A DNA stretch of 64,000 nucleotides from Neocallimastix lanati (nom. inval.) (Eukaryota; Neocallimastigomycota; Neocallimastigomycetes; Neocallimastigales; Neocallimastigaceae), in the NCBI GenBank assembly GCA_016946835.1, contig JACVTC010000083.1, forward strand, positions 522,501 through 586,500, read 5' to 3'. Within the stretch, counting starts at the first letter, position 1. Each line of letters begins with the position of its first letter. The position numbers were made by a program, and so were the translations under genes. Of this stretch, positions 1-14,200 are shown one piece after another. The notes below the pieces were generated by a model, which ran no database searches, had not been told where the DNA came from, and saw only the letters and a program-made list of their open reading frames with translations.

Positions 1-3000
1 TATAAGATTGAAGATAATCTTTAAGAATTCTTTGTATATTTATTCAAATTTATAATAAAAAAAAATTCTAAAAACAATTGAATTTTATAATATTTTATAT
101 AATTAAGAAAGGAAATTTTAATTATTTTAATATTTTAATTATAATTTTGAAGGGAACTTTTTAATATGTTTGTTTAATAATTTATTTCAATTTTTTTTTT
201 TTTTTTTTTTAAAAAATTTACTGCCCTAAATTATCCCCAAATTTATTTATAGTATCAATATTTAATAATAATTAAAAAAAAAAATAATAAAAATTTCGTA
301 TAATTAATTTAAAATTTAAAATGACATTTATATATTATATATTCCAATTTACATATATATATATTTCATTTAATTTATTTAATATTTTAGGTTTAAATTT
401 TTAATTAACATTTAAATCAGTACTTTTATTTATATTAAAAGTTTAAAATATACTATAATTAACACTATTTTTAATATTCTATATGTATTTATAATATAGA
501 ATATATTTTTAATATTTATATAGTTTATGATATAAATAATGTAGTTTTAAAAAATTTTTATAAGGCTTTTTTATGCAATTATTATTAAAGTATGTATTTA
601 ATATAATAAAATATGTATGTTCCATGGAATGTAATTTTAGGAATATAAAAATATTAAATGGTTGTATTATTTAAAAAGTAAGTCCTTTTTAAATAAAAAT
701 ATAAAAACTCAGTAAAAAAGTAAATATTTATTTTACAATTTTTTTATATTCATTAATCCTCTACAAATATTTATGGAATGAGTAAGGGTAAAGTTATTAA
801 ACATTATGACGAATTTAATAATTATTTCATTATTGTAAACCTTTTTCTATTAGAAAATAATATAAAATAGTAATATAAATAATAATAATAAATAATAATA
901 ATAATAAATAATAATAATAAATAATAATAAATAATAATAATAGAATAATAAATAATAATGATAGAATAATAAATAATAATAATAATAATAAATAATAATA
1001 ATAGAATAATAAATAATAATGATAGAATAATAAATAATAATAATAAATAATAATAAATAATAATAATAGAATAATAAATAATAATGATAGAATAATAAAT
1101 AATAATAATAAAATAATAATAATAGAATAATAAATAAATAATAATAGAATAATAAATAATAATGATAGAATAATAAATAATAATAATAAAATAATAATAA
1201 TAGAATAATAAATAATAATGATAGAATAATAAATAATAATAATAAATAATAATAATAGAATAATAAATAATAATAAATAATAATAATAGAATAATAAATA
1301 ATAATGATAGAATAATAAATAATAATAAATAATAATAATAGAATAATAAATAATAATGATAGAATAATAAATAATAATAATAAAATAATAATAATAGAAT
1401 AATAAATAATAATGATAGAATAATAAATAATAATAATAAATAATAATAATAGAATAATAAATAATAATAATAAAATAATAATAATAGAATAATAAATAAT
1501 AATAATAAATAATAATAATAGAATAATAAATAATAATAATAAAATAATAATAATAAATTAAATGTAATTTGTTTAATTACTTTTATTATTTATTATGATT
1601 GTTTTATAATTATTTGAAATAGTTTAATCGATACTTTTATATTTTTATCGAAAAAAAAAAAAAAAAAAATAAGAATTAAAAATGAAAAGAATTATATTTT
1701 AACAATAATTAATAAATATATTATACCCAAAGTTTTTGGTTATACATAATTTTATTTATATTGTACTCATATATATTACAGTAATTCAGTTTTATTTAAA
1801 GAACGTTTTTTTCTAATTTACTTATTTATTTATTTTAGTTTATTATTGGTCTTAAGGGTATAAAATTGGTAGAAAATTAATAATAAATAATAAATTTTAT
1901 TTGTGATTAATCAATATAATATAATATTTTATATACTTCATTTGAATTTTTTTTTTAAAAAAAAAAAAATATTATAATAAATTATATATAAATAATTTCA
2001 TATGATAATATTCTTTAATATAATATTTTTTAATATTATAATTTTTTTTTATTAAAAATAATTCCAGAATTTATATCATAAAATTAGACATAATAAATAT
2101 TTTTCAATTCGTTATAACAAAATTTTATAACTATAATTTAAATAATAAATTATACTCATATTTATAGCGTTTTATAGGTCTAGGTAAAAAGTACTAATTA
2201 TAGAGATGATATAATATTTAAAAGTCAATTTTGGCTTGTTTGTTTAAATTTGAATAGTAATATATTTATAGAGTAGTATAAAATAAACTATTTCAACCGA
2301 AAATTGTAGTAAATGAAATGGATTAACAAATATATTTGTATATAAATGGGGAAAGTTTATGATAATTATTATGTATTAAAAATTTCCATTTTTATTATTA
2401 GTTATATATATATATATTTAAATAAATAGCAATATAGATAATTATTAAAGAAAAAACTTTATTTTAATGTTCAAAAACTGTACAATGAAAAATTTTTAGG
2501 AAATTAGGATTTATTCTATTACTTTATTTATACATATATAAAAGTTTTTTTGGGGTAATTATTATTAAATTTTGATTCAAAACAAACAAAAAAAAAAGTT
2601 TAATTGTTAATAAAAGTTATTATCTTTTAATAATCAATATATATCATAAAATAAAACTAAATTTTTATGACTTTATAATTATATATAGCACAATTATAAT
2701 TTATAAAGTATGCACTTTTTCTTAATTACTTATTTTTATTATATTTGTTTTTTATTTGTCATTTTGAAAGTAATACTATAACAGTTATAATTATTCATAT
2801 TATTATAAATATAATTTTTATTCATATTTATTTATATTTTTTTATAAAAAATATATAAATAAATAAAAATAAAAAAGGATAAAATATTTACTTGAATATT
2901 AATATTAAAAATTGACATTTTATAATATATTCTATATTATAAATACATATATTTTATATATAAATTTATATAAATTAAAATCTATTAAAATACTTAACTC

Positions 3001-6000
3001 ATTAAGATATAAAAAATAAATGTAATTCAATGATTTGTTAGGAATATATTATATAATTATTAAAAAAAACAATATTTAATAAATATTTAGAATAGCAATA
3101 ATAAAAAGAAATTAATAAAAAAAATTAACTGCCTAATACAATAACAAAATTTGTATATATAATGATTGAATAATAATATACAAATAATTTATATTTTGAA
3201 TATAAATAAATACAAAGACCCATTATATATGAACTATATATTAATAATAAAATTTAATACGTAATATCATTTATTTAAAAAAAATTCCTTATTAAGAAAT
3301 TTTAATTTAAATTCATCTTTATAACTATTTATTGGATTGGTTACTGAACGAATTTTTTTTTTATATATTAATATAAGTTTTTTCTTGATAGATACAGAAA
3401 TTAAAATAATAAAAAATAATTTTATTATTTATCTCAAAATTTCTCAATTTATTAGAGTATGAAAAAAATAAACAAAAAAAAAAAAAAAAATTTAATTAAA
3501 AAAACTAACCTTTAATATATCATATAAAATAACTTAATTTATTAAATAAATTAATAAATTATATAAATGTATTAAATTCACTCAAATAAATTAAATATTT
3601 AATAAAATTTATATTAAATATATGCAAAAAAAAAAAAATAATAATATAATAAAAAGAAAAGAGAAAAAAGAAAGAAAAAAATATTATAAAGGTAGATATT
3701 AAATTTTATATAATTTAGTTCATGTAAACTATATATGTATTTGAATTTATATGAACTTTTTTGTTTAGGTATATCTGGAAAAATTATAATATAAATATTA
3801 AAGAATTGGAAGTTATTGAGTAATATTATTTATTATTTATTTATATTAAATAGTTATATTTATTTATTTATTACTTATTTATAAAATATAAAATACTTAA
3901 TAATAAATGATAAATAATAAATATAAACTATTAATTATTTACTATAGAATTTTTTTTGCTTTGTTATATTAATGAATCGTGATAATCATGATGAAAAAAA
4001 GATTTTTTAAAAATTTCACTTATTAAATTTTTATTAAAATAAAAAAAAAGTATTTTTGAATATGAAAATAATTTTTTCATTTCTATTATAATAGCTATTT
4101 AACAATGGTTCTAAATTATTATTGGCTACTAAACTATTATTTAATTTATATTAATTGTATTAAATTTAAATATTATAGTGTTGATATAGAAATATTTATT
4201 TTTCAGATTATTTATTCCTTTCAAATCATGGCAGTTAAGTACTATTATTTATGAATCATAGAAACATTATTTATTATGGTATTGATATTATTGCATCCTA
4301 TAACATTCTATAATATGTATATGATGGTTCAAATTAATAATATATATTAATTATTATTAATAAATTTGAGTAAAAATAAAAAAATAAAAACAACATAAAG
4401 AGTTATGATAGAATTGACATTAAATGATATAACTTTTATATTATATTTTTACAAGAAAAAAAAAAAAAGAAATATGGCTTATATATATAAATATAAATAT
4501 GACTACTATATCATTAAATAAATTCAAAATAATGATATTCATAATTTAATTATTTTATTTGATCAGTTATTTCTAAAAATCAAATTTTTTTTTAATATCA
4601 TCATTTTTGTTCTATTTTTATTATCAAACTTTTATTGATATGAACTATAATATATTATTGACAGTTAATCGCTAGCAAATATTATTTTTATATTGAAGTA
4701 TAAAAGTTATTTTTTTTTTATATTTCAATTTACATTGATTATTAATTTATAATTATAAATAAATATTGGTTTGCTACTATTTATTAATAATAAATTACAT
4801 AATTACATAATAAATAATATAAGAGTCAGTATTAGTTATAATAAATAATAATAAATATAATAATAAATAATAATAGTATATTAATTTAACAATAATAGAA
4901 AAGTTTTTTTTAATAATTTACCCCATGGAGTGTTGAAAAAAATAATTTTTTTATATTATATTAATTTATTAATTAATTATATAAATGAATGTTGAAAATA
5001 ATTTCTATATAAAAAAAAAAATAAAACTTTATGAAAATAAATAGTAATAAATTTATTTTTTTTTATTTTTTTATTTTTATTTTTTTGCAGTTTATATTTA
5101 TGGATTTTATTTTATTTTATTTCCTTTTTTATAGTTTTTATTAAATATATAAAATATATATGTGTCATATATTATGACTATATTATTAATATATCTAGTA
5201 TCTTCTTTCAGTGTATATGAATAATAATTTAAAAGTTGATCTTTTACTACTAATTAACTTTAAAGATAGTGTAATATATTATAATAAATACATAATATAT
5301 AATATATAATCAATTAAAATGATTAAATAAAAATTTTTAGTATATGCTTTTTCAAATGAAACCATTAAATAAGTTGATAAAGTTTATATATAAAATAGTT
5401 TTGATTCAATTAATAATATATTATTAATATTATATTTAAGATATATATACTATATTTTTTTCTAATCAAAAATGTACAACTTTATTTATTATAAAATAAT
5501 GTATTTTTTATGGATATGGATAATAATAAATAAATAAAAATAAATAGATGAATAAATAATATTTAATTAAATAAATTACTGTTTATTTTAATTAGTAATT
5601 AATGCTTTTTTGATTTATTAACTAAGTGGATAAAATCAAAAAATACTAATTTATTTAATAAATTTTATGATTATTTGTTTATTTGTTTATTTGTAATTTG
5701 CATATATATTGTATTTGATTAAAATATACATATAAAATATAATAACCATTAATTATATTCAGATCTAAAAAAAAAACTATTATAAAAAAAAATTAAATAT
5801 TTAATGGATGAAGTAATTAATATAGTATTTATTATAATATTGAATTATATATTATTTATATTAGTGTAATTTAATACCAAAAAATGTATTTTATTTGGAA
5901 TATTAAAAAAAAAAAAAAAAAAGGTTTTAAATTTTTTCTTTTCTCTTTTTTTTTTTTTTTTTTTTTTCTTCTTCTTTTCTCTACACACAATATTTTAATA

Positions 6001-8299
6001 TTAAAGAATAATAAAAATTTATTAATTATTTAATAAGTTTTTATTTACTTTTGTAATTTTTATTATTATTACTTTTAAAATATTAAAATAAAAAAAGAGA
6101 AAAGAATATATAGAAGAATTAATTAAATAAATAGCTACTAATTTCTTCATTATTTATTTTATTATATTCTATCTTTAATAACCAATTTTAATCTTAATAA
6201 AAATAATTTATTTTATTATTAAATTTTTAAAGATTTTTTTTTTTTTACTACTACTACTACTACTACTATATTTTTTTATTTCTTTAAAAATTTTAATTTT
6301 AGAATAATTTTATTTTTTTAATAGATAATTTAATACTATTTTAAGAATATTGTAAGTTTTTTTTATGATATTGAATTTAAAATTAAATTAAATTATATTT
6401 GAAATTTTCTATTAAAAAAATAAGAAAGTTTTAAATTTTAGATAATCTGAAAAAGAAACTAATAAATTAGTTAAAAATTAAAAATATTATAGTATTATGA
6501 AAAATAAAACGAAAATTAACAATGTATGATAAAAAAATTTAATAACAGTCATTTTTAGAAAGAAATTGTAAAAACAACAAAAAAAAAAGATAATAATATT
6601 GTTTAAGAACAAAAAATAATAAATATGAATATAATAATAAGATTTTAGTTTAAGGCATAACAAAAAATAAGAATAAAAATAAAAATAATATATAAAAAAA
6701 ATAATTTGTAGCAAAAAAAAAGAAAAGAAAAGAAATATTAAAATAATTATATAGCTCTGAGAAATGAATATTAAAAAAAAGTAATAATATAGCTTAAAAT
6801 AAAAAAAATATCTACAAAAATATAAATCATATAGTTTTAAAAAAAGCAAAAAAACAGTGTTGATAATAGATACTAGAAATATAAACCAAAATACAAAAAA
6901 AAAATAGAAAAAGATATCGAAATATAAATTTATATCTAGATTATTTTTAATAAAATTTATTATTGATATTTGAAATAAATATTTTATTAATAAATGAAGA
7001 GATTACTAACAATATTATTTATTAAACTATATTTTAGGTGCTATATATATATAAATATAAGATAACAAGGTATAAATTTTTAAAATTAATAATTATAAAT
7101 CCCTTTGATACGTTTCATATGTGAAAATAAGCAAATATTTTATTTTATATTGTAATTTTTAGTATAATTAATAAATTAAACAAAGGAAAATTATATAATT
7201 GTATAATTAGAATAATGAAATACAATTTTATAATATATTTATTATATAATAAATGTTTATTTTACATATATTTTTTAGTTATTGAAGCTTAATATTTATT
7301 TTAATGATAAATTATAGATAGACTCAATAAAAATAATTTATGAAATTAATTAGTATAAAAAAATATGGTCTATATAATATATTATAATTGATTTATTTTA
7401 ACCAATAAGATTAAATATAATAATTTTTATATATTGGCAGTTAAAATAATATAATGGAAAGGTTAATTATTCATTAAAAATAATTAATAAATTTTAAAAG
7501 GTTATGGAAAATTAACTTAATTAGCAAATCATTATTCATATATTTTAATACAGGAAAAACAGTATTATATTAAGGAATGAATTAGGGTATTAAAAATTTT
7601 TTTGAGAAAATTTTTAATTTATAATACAACGAAATAAAAAAATAGTGATAAATATACTATCAATAATGGACTTAATTATTAATATCTTCATTATTAAAGA
7701 TTTGACTAGGGCTATCAAATAATAATAAAAAATCAACTTGAAATTATAAAAATCTTAATTTATATCAATTTCCAATAAGATTTTAATAAAATAACTTTAT
7801 TTCTAATATATAAATAATGTATTTGTATATTTATTAAAAAAAGTTATTTTATTAAAATATTTTATAAAAATTTTTTTATATAATAAATATTGATAAAATA
7901 TTTTTATATTGTATAATAAAAATATTTATATTAATATTGATATATAATATTTTATTATAGAAAATATAAAAATTTAATAAATATAATATATTATAATAAA
8001 AATAAATAAATATTTATTTATTTATGTATTTATTTATAATGTTAATATATTTGACTATTAAATTAAAAAATATTAAAAAAAAGGGATTTATATAAAATTT
8101 TTATAAATATAATAAATATAAAAATTATGAGACAATAGATATATTAATTTTTTTTTTATTTAATTATATTTTTTATAGAAAATATAATTTATTTATATTC
8201 ATAGATTTTTAAATTTACATAAGATAAATACAATTTTAGATCGATTCTATATTATATTCAATTTTTAATTATTATAAATTTATCAAATAATAATACATC
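1..8299. other. Gene-free AT-rich DNA upstream of the fatty acid synthase gene
   Basis: I see no coding stretch here. The sequence is almost only A and T with many homopolymer runs, and stop codons are dense in all frames. The longest open stretch, around 6487-6849 on the minus strand, translates to Phe, Tyr, Ile and Leu from A/T-only DNA and is not a credible gene. The only organised feature is the microsatellite at 876-1556. The promoter and 5' UTR of the fatty acid synthase gene must lie in the last few hundred bases, but no element can be assigned with confidence. Confidence 0.7.
876..1556. repeat. AAT microsatellite with a higher-order unit
   Basis: About 680 bp of AAT-type repeats. Longer units of the form ATAGAATAATAAATAATAA, often followed by TGATAG, recur every 20-50 bp, so it is a compound repeat and not a pure triplet run. 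No coding potential. Confidence 0.9.
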
Positions 8300-11200
8300 A
8301 TGGTTACACCACTTACTCCAATTGCTATGAACAATTTAAAAAATGCTACTAATCCAGTATCCTTAAGGTTATTCATTTTAAAGGATAAGGCAACTGAGAT
8401 TTCATTTAACATTCCATTTGACCAATGGTCTGTTGCAGAAGAAGTTCGTGAACAATATCATATGCGTCAAAATTCTTCCATAGAAACTGGTGATACTAGT
8501 ATACCACAAGAACAAAGAGAACTTGAACTCTTTATTGACTTTTTAGAATTTTCCTCCGCTTATGCATATGGCCAAGGTCAAGGTCAAGAAGTTGTTACTC
8601 AATATAGTGAATATGAATCTGTTGTTGCTGCTACTGATGATTCACAAGGTTTATTAAAATTTATTACTTGTGTTTTCTCAGAATTTTGTAATAGTTATTG
8701 TAAAACTAATAATATTCATGTTACTACCGCTTCTTATCCAAAGAAGTTAAGACTTCATGCTATTCAAATATACTATAAGATTCTTGATCTTTTAGTTACT
8801 GCTAATACTAATAATAATACTATTGAATCTGCTTTAATTGAAAAAGAAAAATCTAGATCCAAGAAGTCTGCTTTATTACAAGCTGTTACTAAGCATAAGG
8901 CTTCTATCTTTGCCGTTTTTGGTGGTCAAGGTAGTGAAGATTATTTTAATGAAATTAAAGAAATTTACAGTACCTATGAAGTTATCATTAAGTCATATTT
9001 AGAAAGAATGTCTTGTATGTTAGAAGAATTAGCTTCTAAACCAGAACTTTTACAATTCTTCCCAAAAGGTTTACATGTTTTAAAATGGTTAGAAGAACCA
9101 GAAACTTTACCTGATACTAAATATTTAATTAATGCTCCAATTTCTTTACCATTAGTTGGTCTTTGTCAACTTTTACATTACTCTGTTTTATATAAATCTT
9201 TAGGCAAAACTCCAGATGAAATGAGAAGATGTTTTGTTGGTAAGTGAAAAAATTAATAAACTATATATCTATATATATATTTAAATATATTATATGTATT
9301 ATATGTATTATATATATTATATATATTATATGTATATTTAAAATATAATAAGAAATTTAAAAAAATTTGATATAAAAAAATTAGATATTTTTTTATATTA
9401 TTATTAATGAAATGATAATGATTATAATAATTTATAAAAATGAAATTATGATTATTTATTATAGATATTAATTTTATTTTATTATACTTATATATATTAA
9501 TTTTCTTTATATATATATATATTTTATTTTTTTGTTATATATTTATGTCAATTTTGATTTTTTTTTTGCCATTTAAATATATATATATATATATTTTTTT
9601 TTGTTATATATATATGTTTTTCTTTTTTATTTTGCTATATATATTACTTAATTAATTAGGTACTACTGGTCACTCACAAGGTATTATTTCATCTGTTGTT
9701 GTTTCATCTTCTGGGACTGAAGAAGAATTTATTGATAATTCTGAAAAGGCTTTATCTTTATTATTCTGGATTGGTGTTAGATCTCAAATGGCTTATCCAG
9801 AAACTACAATTAACCCAAAAATTCTTCAAGATTCTCTTAATAATGATGAAGGTGAACCAACTCCAATGATTTCCTTTGCCAATCTTCCAGTTAATAAGAT
9901 AGTTGAACATATTAAAGCTACTAATCAACATCTTCCAGAAGATAGAAAAATTCATATATCTTTATATAATGGTCCACGTAGTATTGTTTGTTCTGGTCAC
10001 CCACAAAGTTTATATGGTTTGAATGTTACTCTTCGTAAGTTAAAGGCTCAAGCAAATATTGATCAAAACAGAATCCCTTACAGTCAAAGAAAGATTCGTT
10101 TCAGTAGCCGTTTCCTTCCAATTTCTGTTCCATTCCATTGTGATTACTTAAAGGATGTTAATGATATTGTTATGAAGGATGTTGAACGTGATAACTTAAC
10201 CCTTGGTAAGGGTGAATTAGCTATCCCAATTTTATCTACTGAAACTGGTGAAGATTTAAGAGGTCATCCACAGTTTACTTATGAATTAATTAAGCAAATT
10301 TGTACTTTACCAGTTTACTGGGAAAAGGCTACTTCTATTACTAATGCTACTCATATCTTAGAATTTGGTCCATCTGGTGCTGGTGTCGGTTTATTAACTC
10401 ACAGAAACAAGGTTGGTACTGGTATTCAAATTATTCTTGCTAACAGTTTAGAATCTTCGGAAAAGGAAGTTTTAAGTAAAGATTCTTTATATAATAGAGA
10501 TCCATCTTCTATTAAGTATTCTATGAATTGGGAAAAATTATTCGCACCAAAGTTGGTAAAATCTGCTAATAATGGAAAAATTTACGTTGAAACCCGTTTC
10601 AGTCGTTTACTCGGAAAGCCACCACTTATGGTAGGTGGAATGACGCCAACTACTGCAAATGAAAATCTTGTTAGTGCATGTATCAATGCAGGTTATCATA
10701 TTGAATTAGCTGGTGGTGGTCAACACTCCACTCAAATGATTCGTGACCGTATTAAGAAGATTATGTCAAAAGTTCCTTCTGGTGAAGGTATTACCATGAA
10801 TATTATGTTCTTAAATGCCTTCCAATGGGGTTTCCAATATCCATTAGTTCAAGAAATGAGAAAGGAAGGTATTCCACTTGATGGCTTATGTATTGCTGCT
10901 GGTGTTCCAAGTCTTGATGTTGCTAATGAAATTCTCGGTAATTTAAAGGCCTGTGGTATAAAACATGTTGCCTTCAAGCCAGGTAGTGTATCTGCTATTC
11001 AACAAGTTATTGCTATTGCTAAGCAAAACCCAGATATGCCAATTATTATGCAATGGACTGGTGGTCGTGCTGGTGGTCACCACTCTTTTGAAGATTTCCA
11101 TCAACCAATCATTGATACTTATGCTTCTATTCGTCGTCAACCAAACATTATTATCGTTGTTGGTAGTGGTTTCGGTGATGCTGAAGGTACCCTTCCATAC

Positions 11201-14200
11201 TTAACTGGTGAATGGGCTAGTAAATTCGGTTATCCACCAATGCCATTTGATGGTATTTTATTCGGTAGTAGAATCTTAGTTGCTGCTGAAGCTGGTACTA
11301 GTGAGGAAGTTAAGAAGTTATTAGTTGAATCTGAAGGTATTGAAAATGAAAAGGAATGGGAAAACACTTATAAGGGTCCAACTGGTGGTGTTGTTACTGT
11401 AAAATCTGAATTAGGAGAACCAATTCATAAGTTAGCTACTCGTGGTGTCTTATTATGGAAAGAATTGGATGAAACCATCTTTAACCTTCCACCAGAAAAG
11501 CAATTACCAGCTTTACTTGCTCGTAAAGAATACATTGTTCACCGTCTCAATAAGGATTACCAAAAGGTTTGGTTCCCAAAGAAGTATGATGCTGAAGATC
11601 CAGAAAAGGTTGTTGATCTTAAGGATATGACTTATTATGAAGTTTTACGTCGTATGCTTGAACTCATGTATCCAAATGGTCAATGGATTGATGTTTCCTT
11701 GAGAATGATTTATGGTGATTTCTTCCATCGTGTTGAAGAACGTTTCTATAAGGCTTCTGAAGGAAAAGAATTTGTTTCCTTCCTTCAATCCTATGAACAA
11801 TTAGAAGAAGATCCAGTTGGTTTATTAGAAAAATTCATGGAAGAAAGAGTTCCAGAAGCTAAAGTTCAATTAATCAACAGTGATGATTTAATGTACTTCT
11901 TGAACATTTGCAGTAGACGTGATATTAAACCACCACCATTCATTCCAAACATGGACAAACAATTCAAATACTGGTTTAAGAAGGATAGTTTATGGCAATC
12001 TGAACACTTGGAAGCTGTTGTTGGTCAAGACCCAGGTCGTGTCTGTGTTCTTCAAGGTCCAGTTGCTGTTAGACACTCTACTAAGGCTAATGAACCAATA
12101 AGCTCAATTCTTGATACCATTAATCAAGAACACATTAAACAATTAAAGGCTCGTTACTATCAAAACAATGATACTCTTGTTCCAGTTGTGGACTACTTTG
12201 GGGGTGCAGAAATTCGTGATGTTCGTAGAAAGATTCGTAATGTTTCCATTAAGAGCATTAAGAATGATAACATCTTCTCCACCATGTTTGAAATTACTGC
12301 TGAAAATAATGAAGATCTTCCAGATGAGAATGACTGGTTCGATTTATTAGCTGGACAATACTACACATGGTTACATGCACTCTTAGCCTCAAAGGTCTTT
12401 GTTAAGGATGATGATGGTTACTATCAAGATAACTGTGTTAGACGTATTCTTCGTCCAAAACCACAACATATCGTTGAAATTAGAACCGTTAACGATAAGA
12501 TTGAATCCCTCAGTATGTTTAATAAGCAAGGCGGTAAGGAAGTCGTTAAGATTACCATTGATGATGATAAGAAGATTATTACAGTTTTAATGAATGAATA
12601 TTCCTTAAATACTAAACTCGTTCAACTTCCACTCCTATTCCAATATAAACCAGAACAAGGCTATGCTCCAATTCATGAAATTATGGAAGGTAGAAATGAA
12701 CGTATTAAGCGTTTCTACTATGATTTATGGTTCGGTCTTGACAATGGTAAATACACTTTTGAAGAAGATTACAACCATAATCCAAAGGAACCATTCGTCA
12801 GTGTTAGCGAACCCATTACCAGACAACAAATTACCGATTTCGTTAATATTATTGGTAATCGTGCTGAATCCTACACTGACCGTGGTCAGAAGGTTTTATT
12901 TGCACCAATGGATTTCGCTATCGTTGTTGGTTGGCAAAGTATTATCCGTGCTATCTTCCCAAAATTCATCAATGCCGATTTATTAAAATTGGTTCACTTA
13001 TCTAACGGTTTCCGTATGATTGATAATGAATTAGGATTAAAGGAAGGTGATGTCGTTAAGACTGAATCTCGTATTATTAGTGTTGTCAATGATGAAACTG
13101 GTAAGATTGTTGAAGTTAAGGGTGTCTTAAAGCGTGATGAAAAGCCATTCATGGAAGTTATTTCTAAGTTCTTCTATCGTGGTATCTTTACCGATTATGA
13201 TTCTACTTTCAAGAATGTTAAAGAAAAGACTTATCATGTTACCTTAAAGAATAAGAAGGATGTTCATATTCTTGAATCTCTTGATTGGTTCAAGATGACT
13301 ACGGATGACAAACAGTTGTCTCTTACTCAAGGTGATCAATTGCTCTTTGAATTGAATAGTGAATACACTTTCAAAACAAGTGATATTTACCGTAAGGTGA
13401 AGACTTTCGGTACAATTAAGAAGTTATTATCAACCAAGGTTTATGTTGATATTGCTAAGGTGGATTACTTATATGAGGAACCAGATGGTTCTTGTGGTAA
13501 CCCAGTTATCGACTTTTTAGAAAGAAATGGTAAAATTCAAGATACTCCAGTTTACTTTGAAAATGGTGGTTACAGTATTATGCCAAAGGGTAAGGGTTTA
13601 TCAAGTGTTGTTAACACTCACTCTTCCAACTTAGGATACTCTCGTGTTTCCGGTGATGTTAACCCAATACACACTAATCCATACTTTGCTCAATTAGCTG
13701 ATCTTCCAGGTAACATTACTCACGGTATGTGGACTAGTGCTTCCACTCGTAAGTTTGTTGAAACCTTTGCTGCTGAAAACCATCCTCACCGTGTAACTTC
13801 CTATGAAGTTAAATTCTTAGATATGGTATTCCCAGGTGATCGTTTAGAAACTAAGCTCTTCCATACTGGTATGGCTAACGGTAAAAAAATTATTCAATGT
13901 AAGACGATCAACCAAGACGGTAAGGTTATTCTTGAAGGTACTGCTGAGGTGGAACAACCAATTACTGCCTATGTTTTCACTGGTCAAGGTGCTCAAGAAG
14001 TTGGTATGGGTATGGATTTGTATGAAAAGTCTCCAGTTGCAAGAGAAATTTGGGATCGTGCGGATGCTCACTTAATGGAAAGCTATGGTTTCTCCATCAT
14101 TGATATTGTCAAGAATAACCCAACCGAGATTACTATTTACTTTGGTAATGTTAAGGGTCAACAAATTCGTAAGAACTATCAACAAATGACTTATGAGCAT

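Noticed and set aside
6487-6849. 120-codon minus-strand open frame rich in Phe, Tyr and Ile
   Set aside because: A/T-only DNA with no composition change against its flanks; residue content is what random A/T sequence gives.
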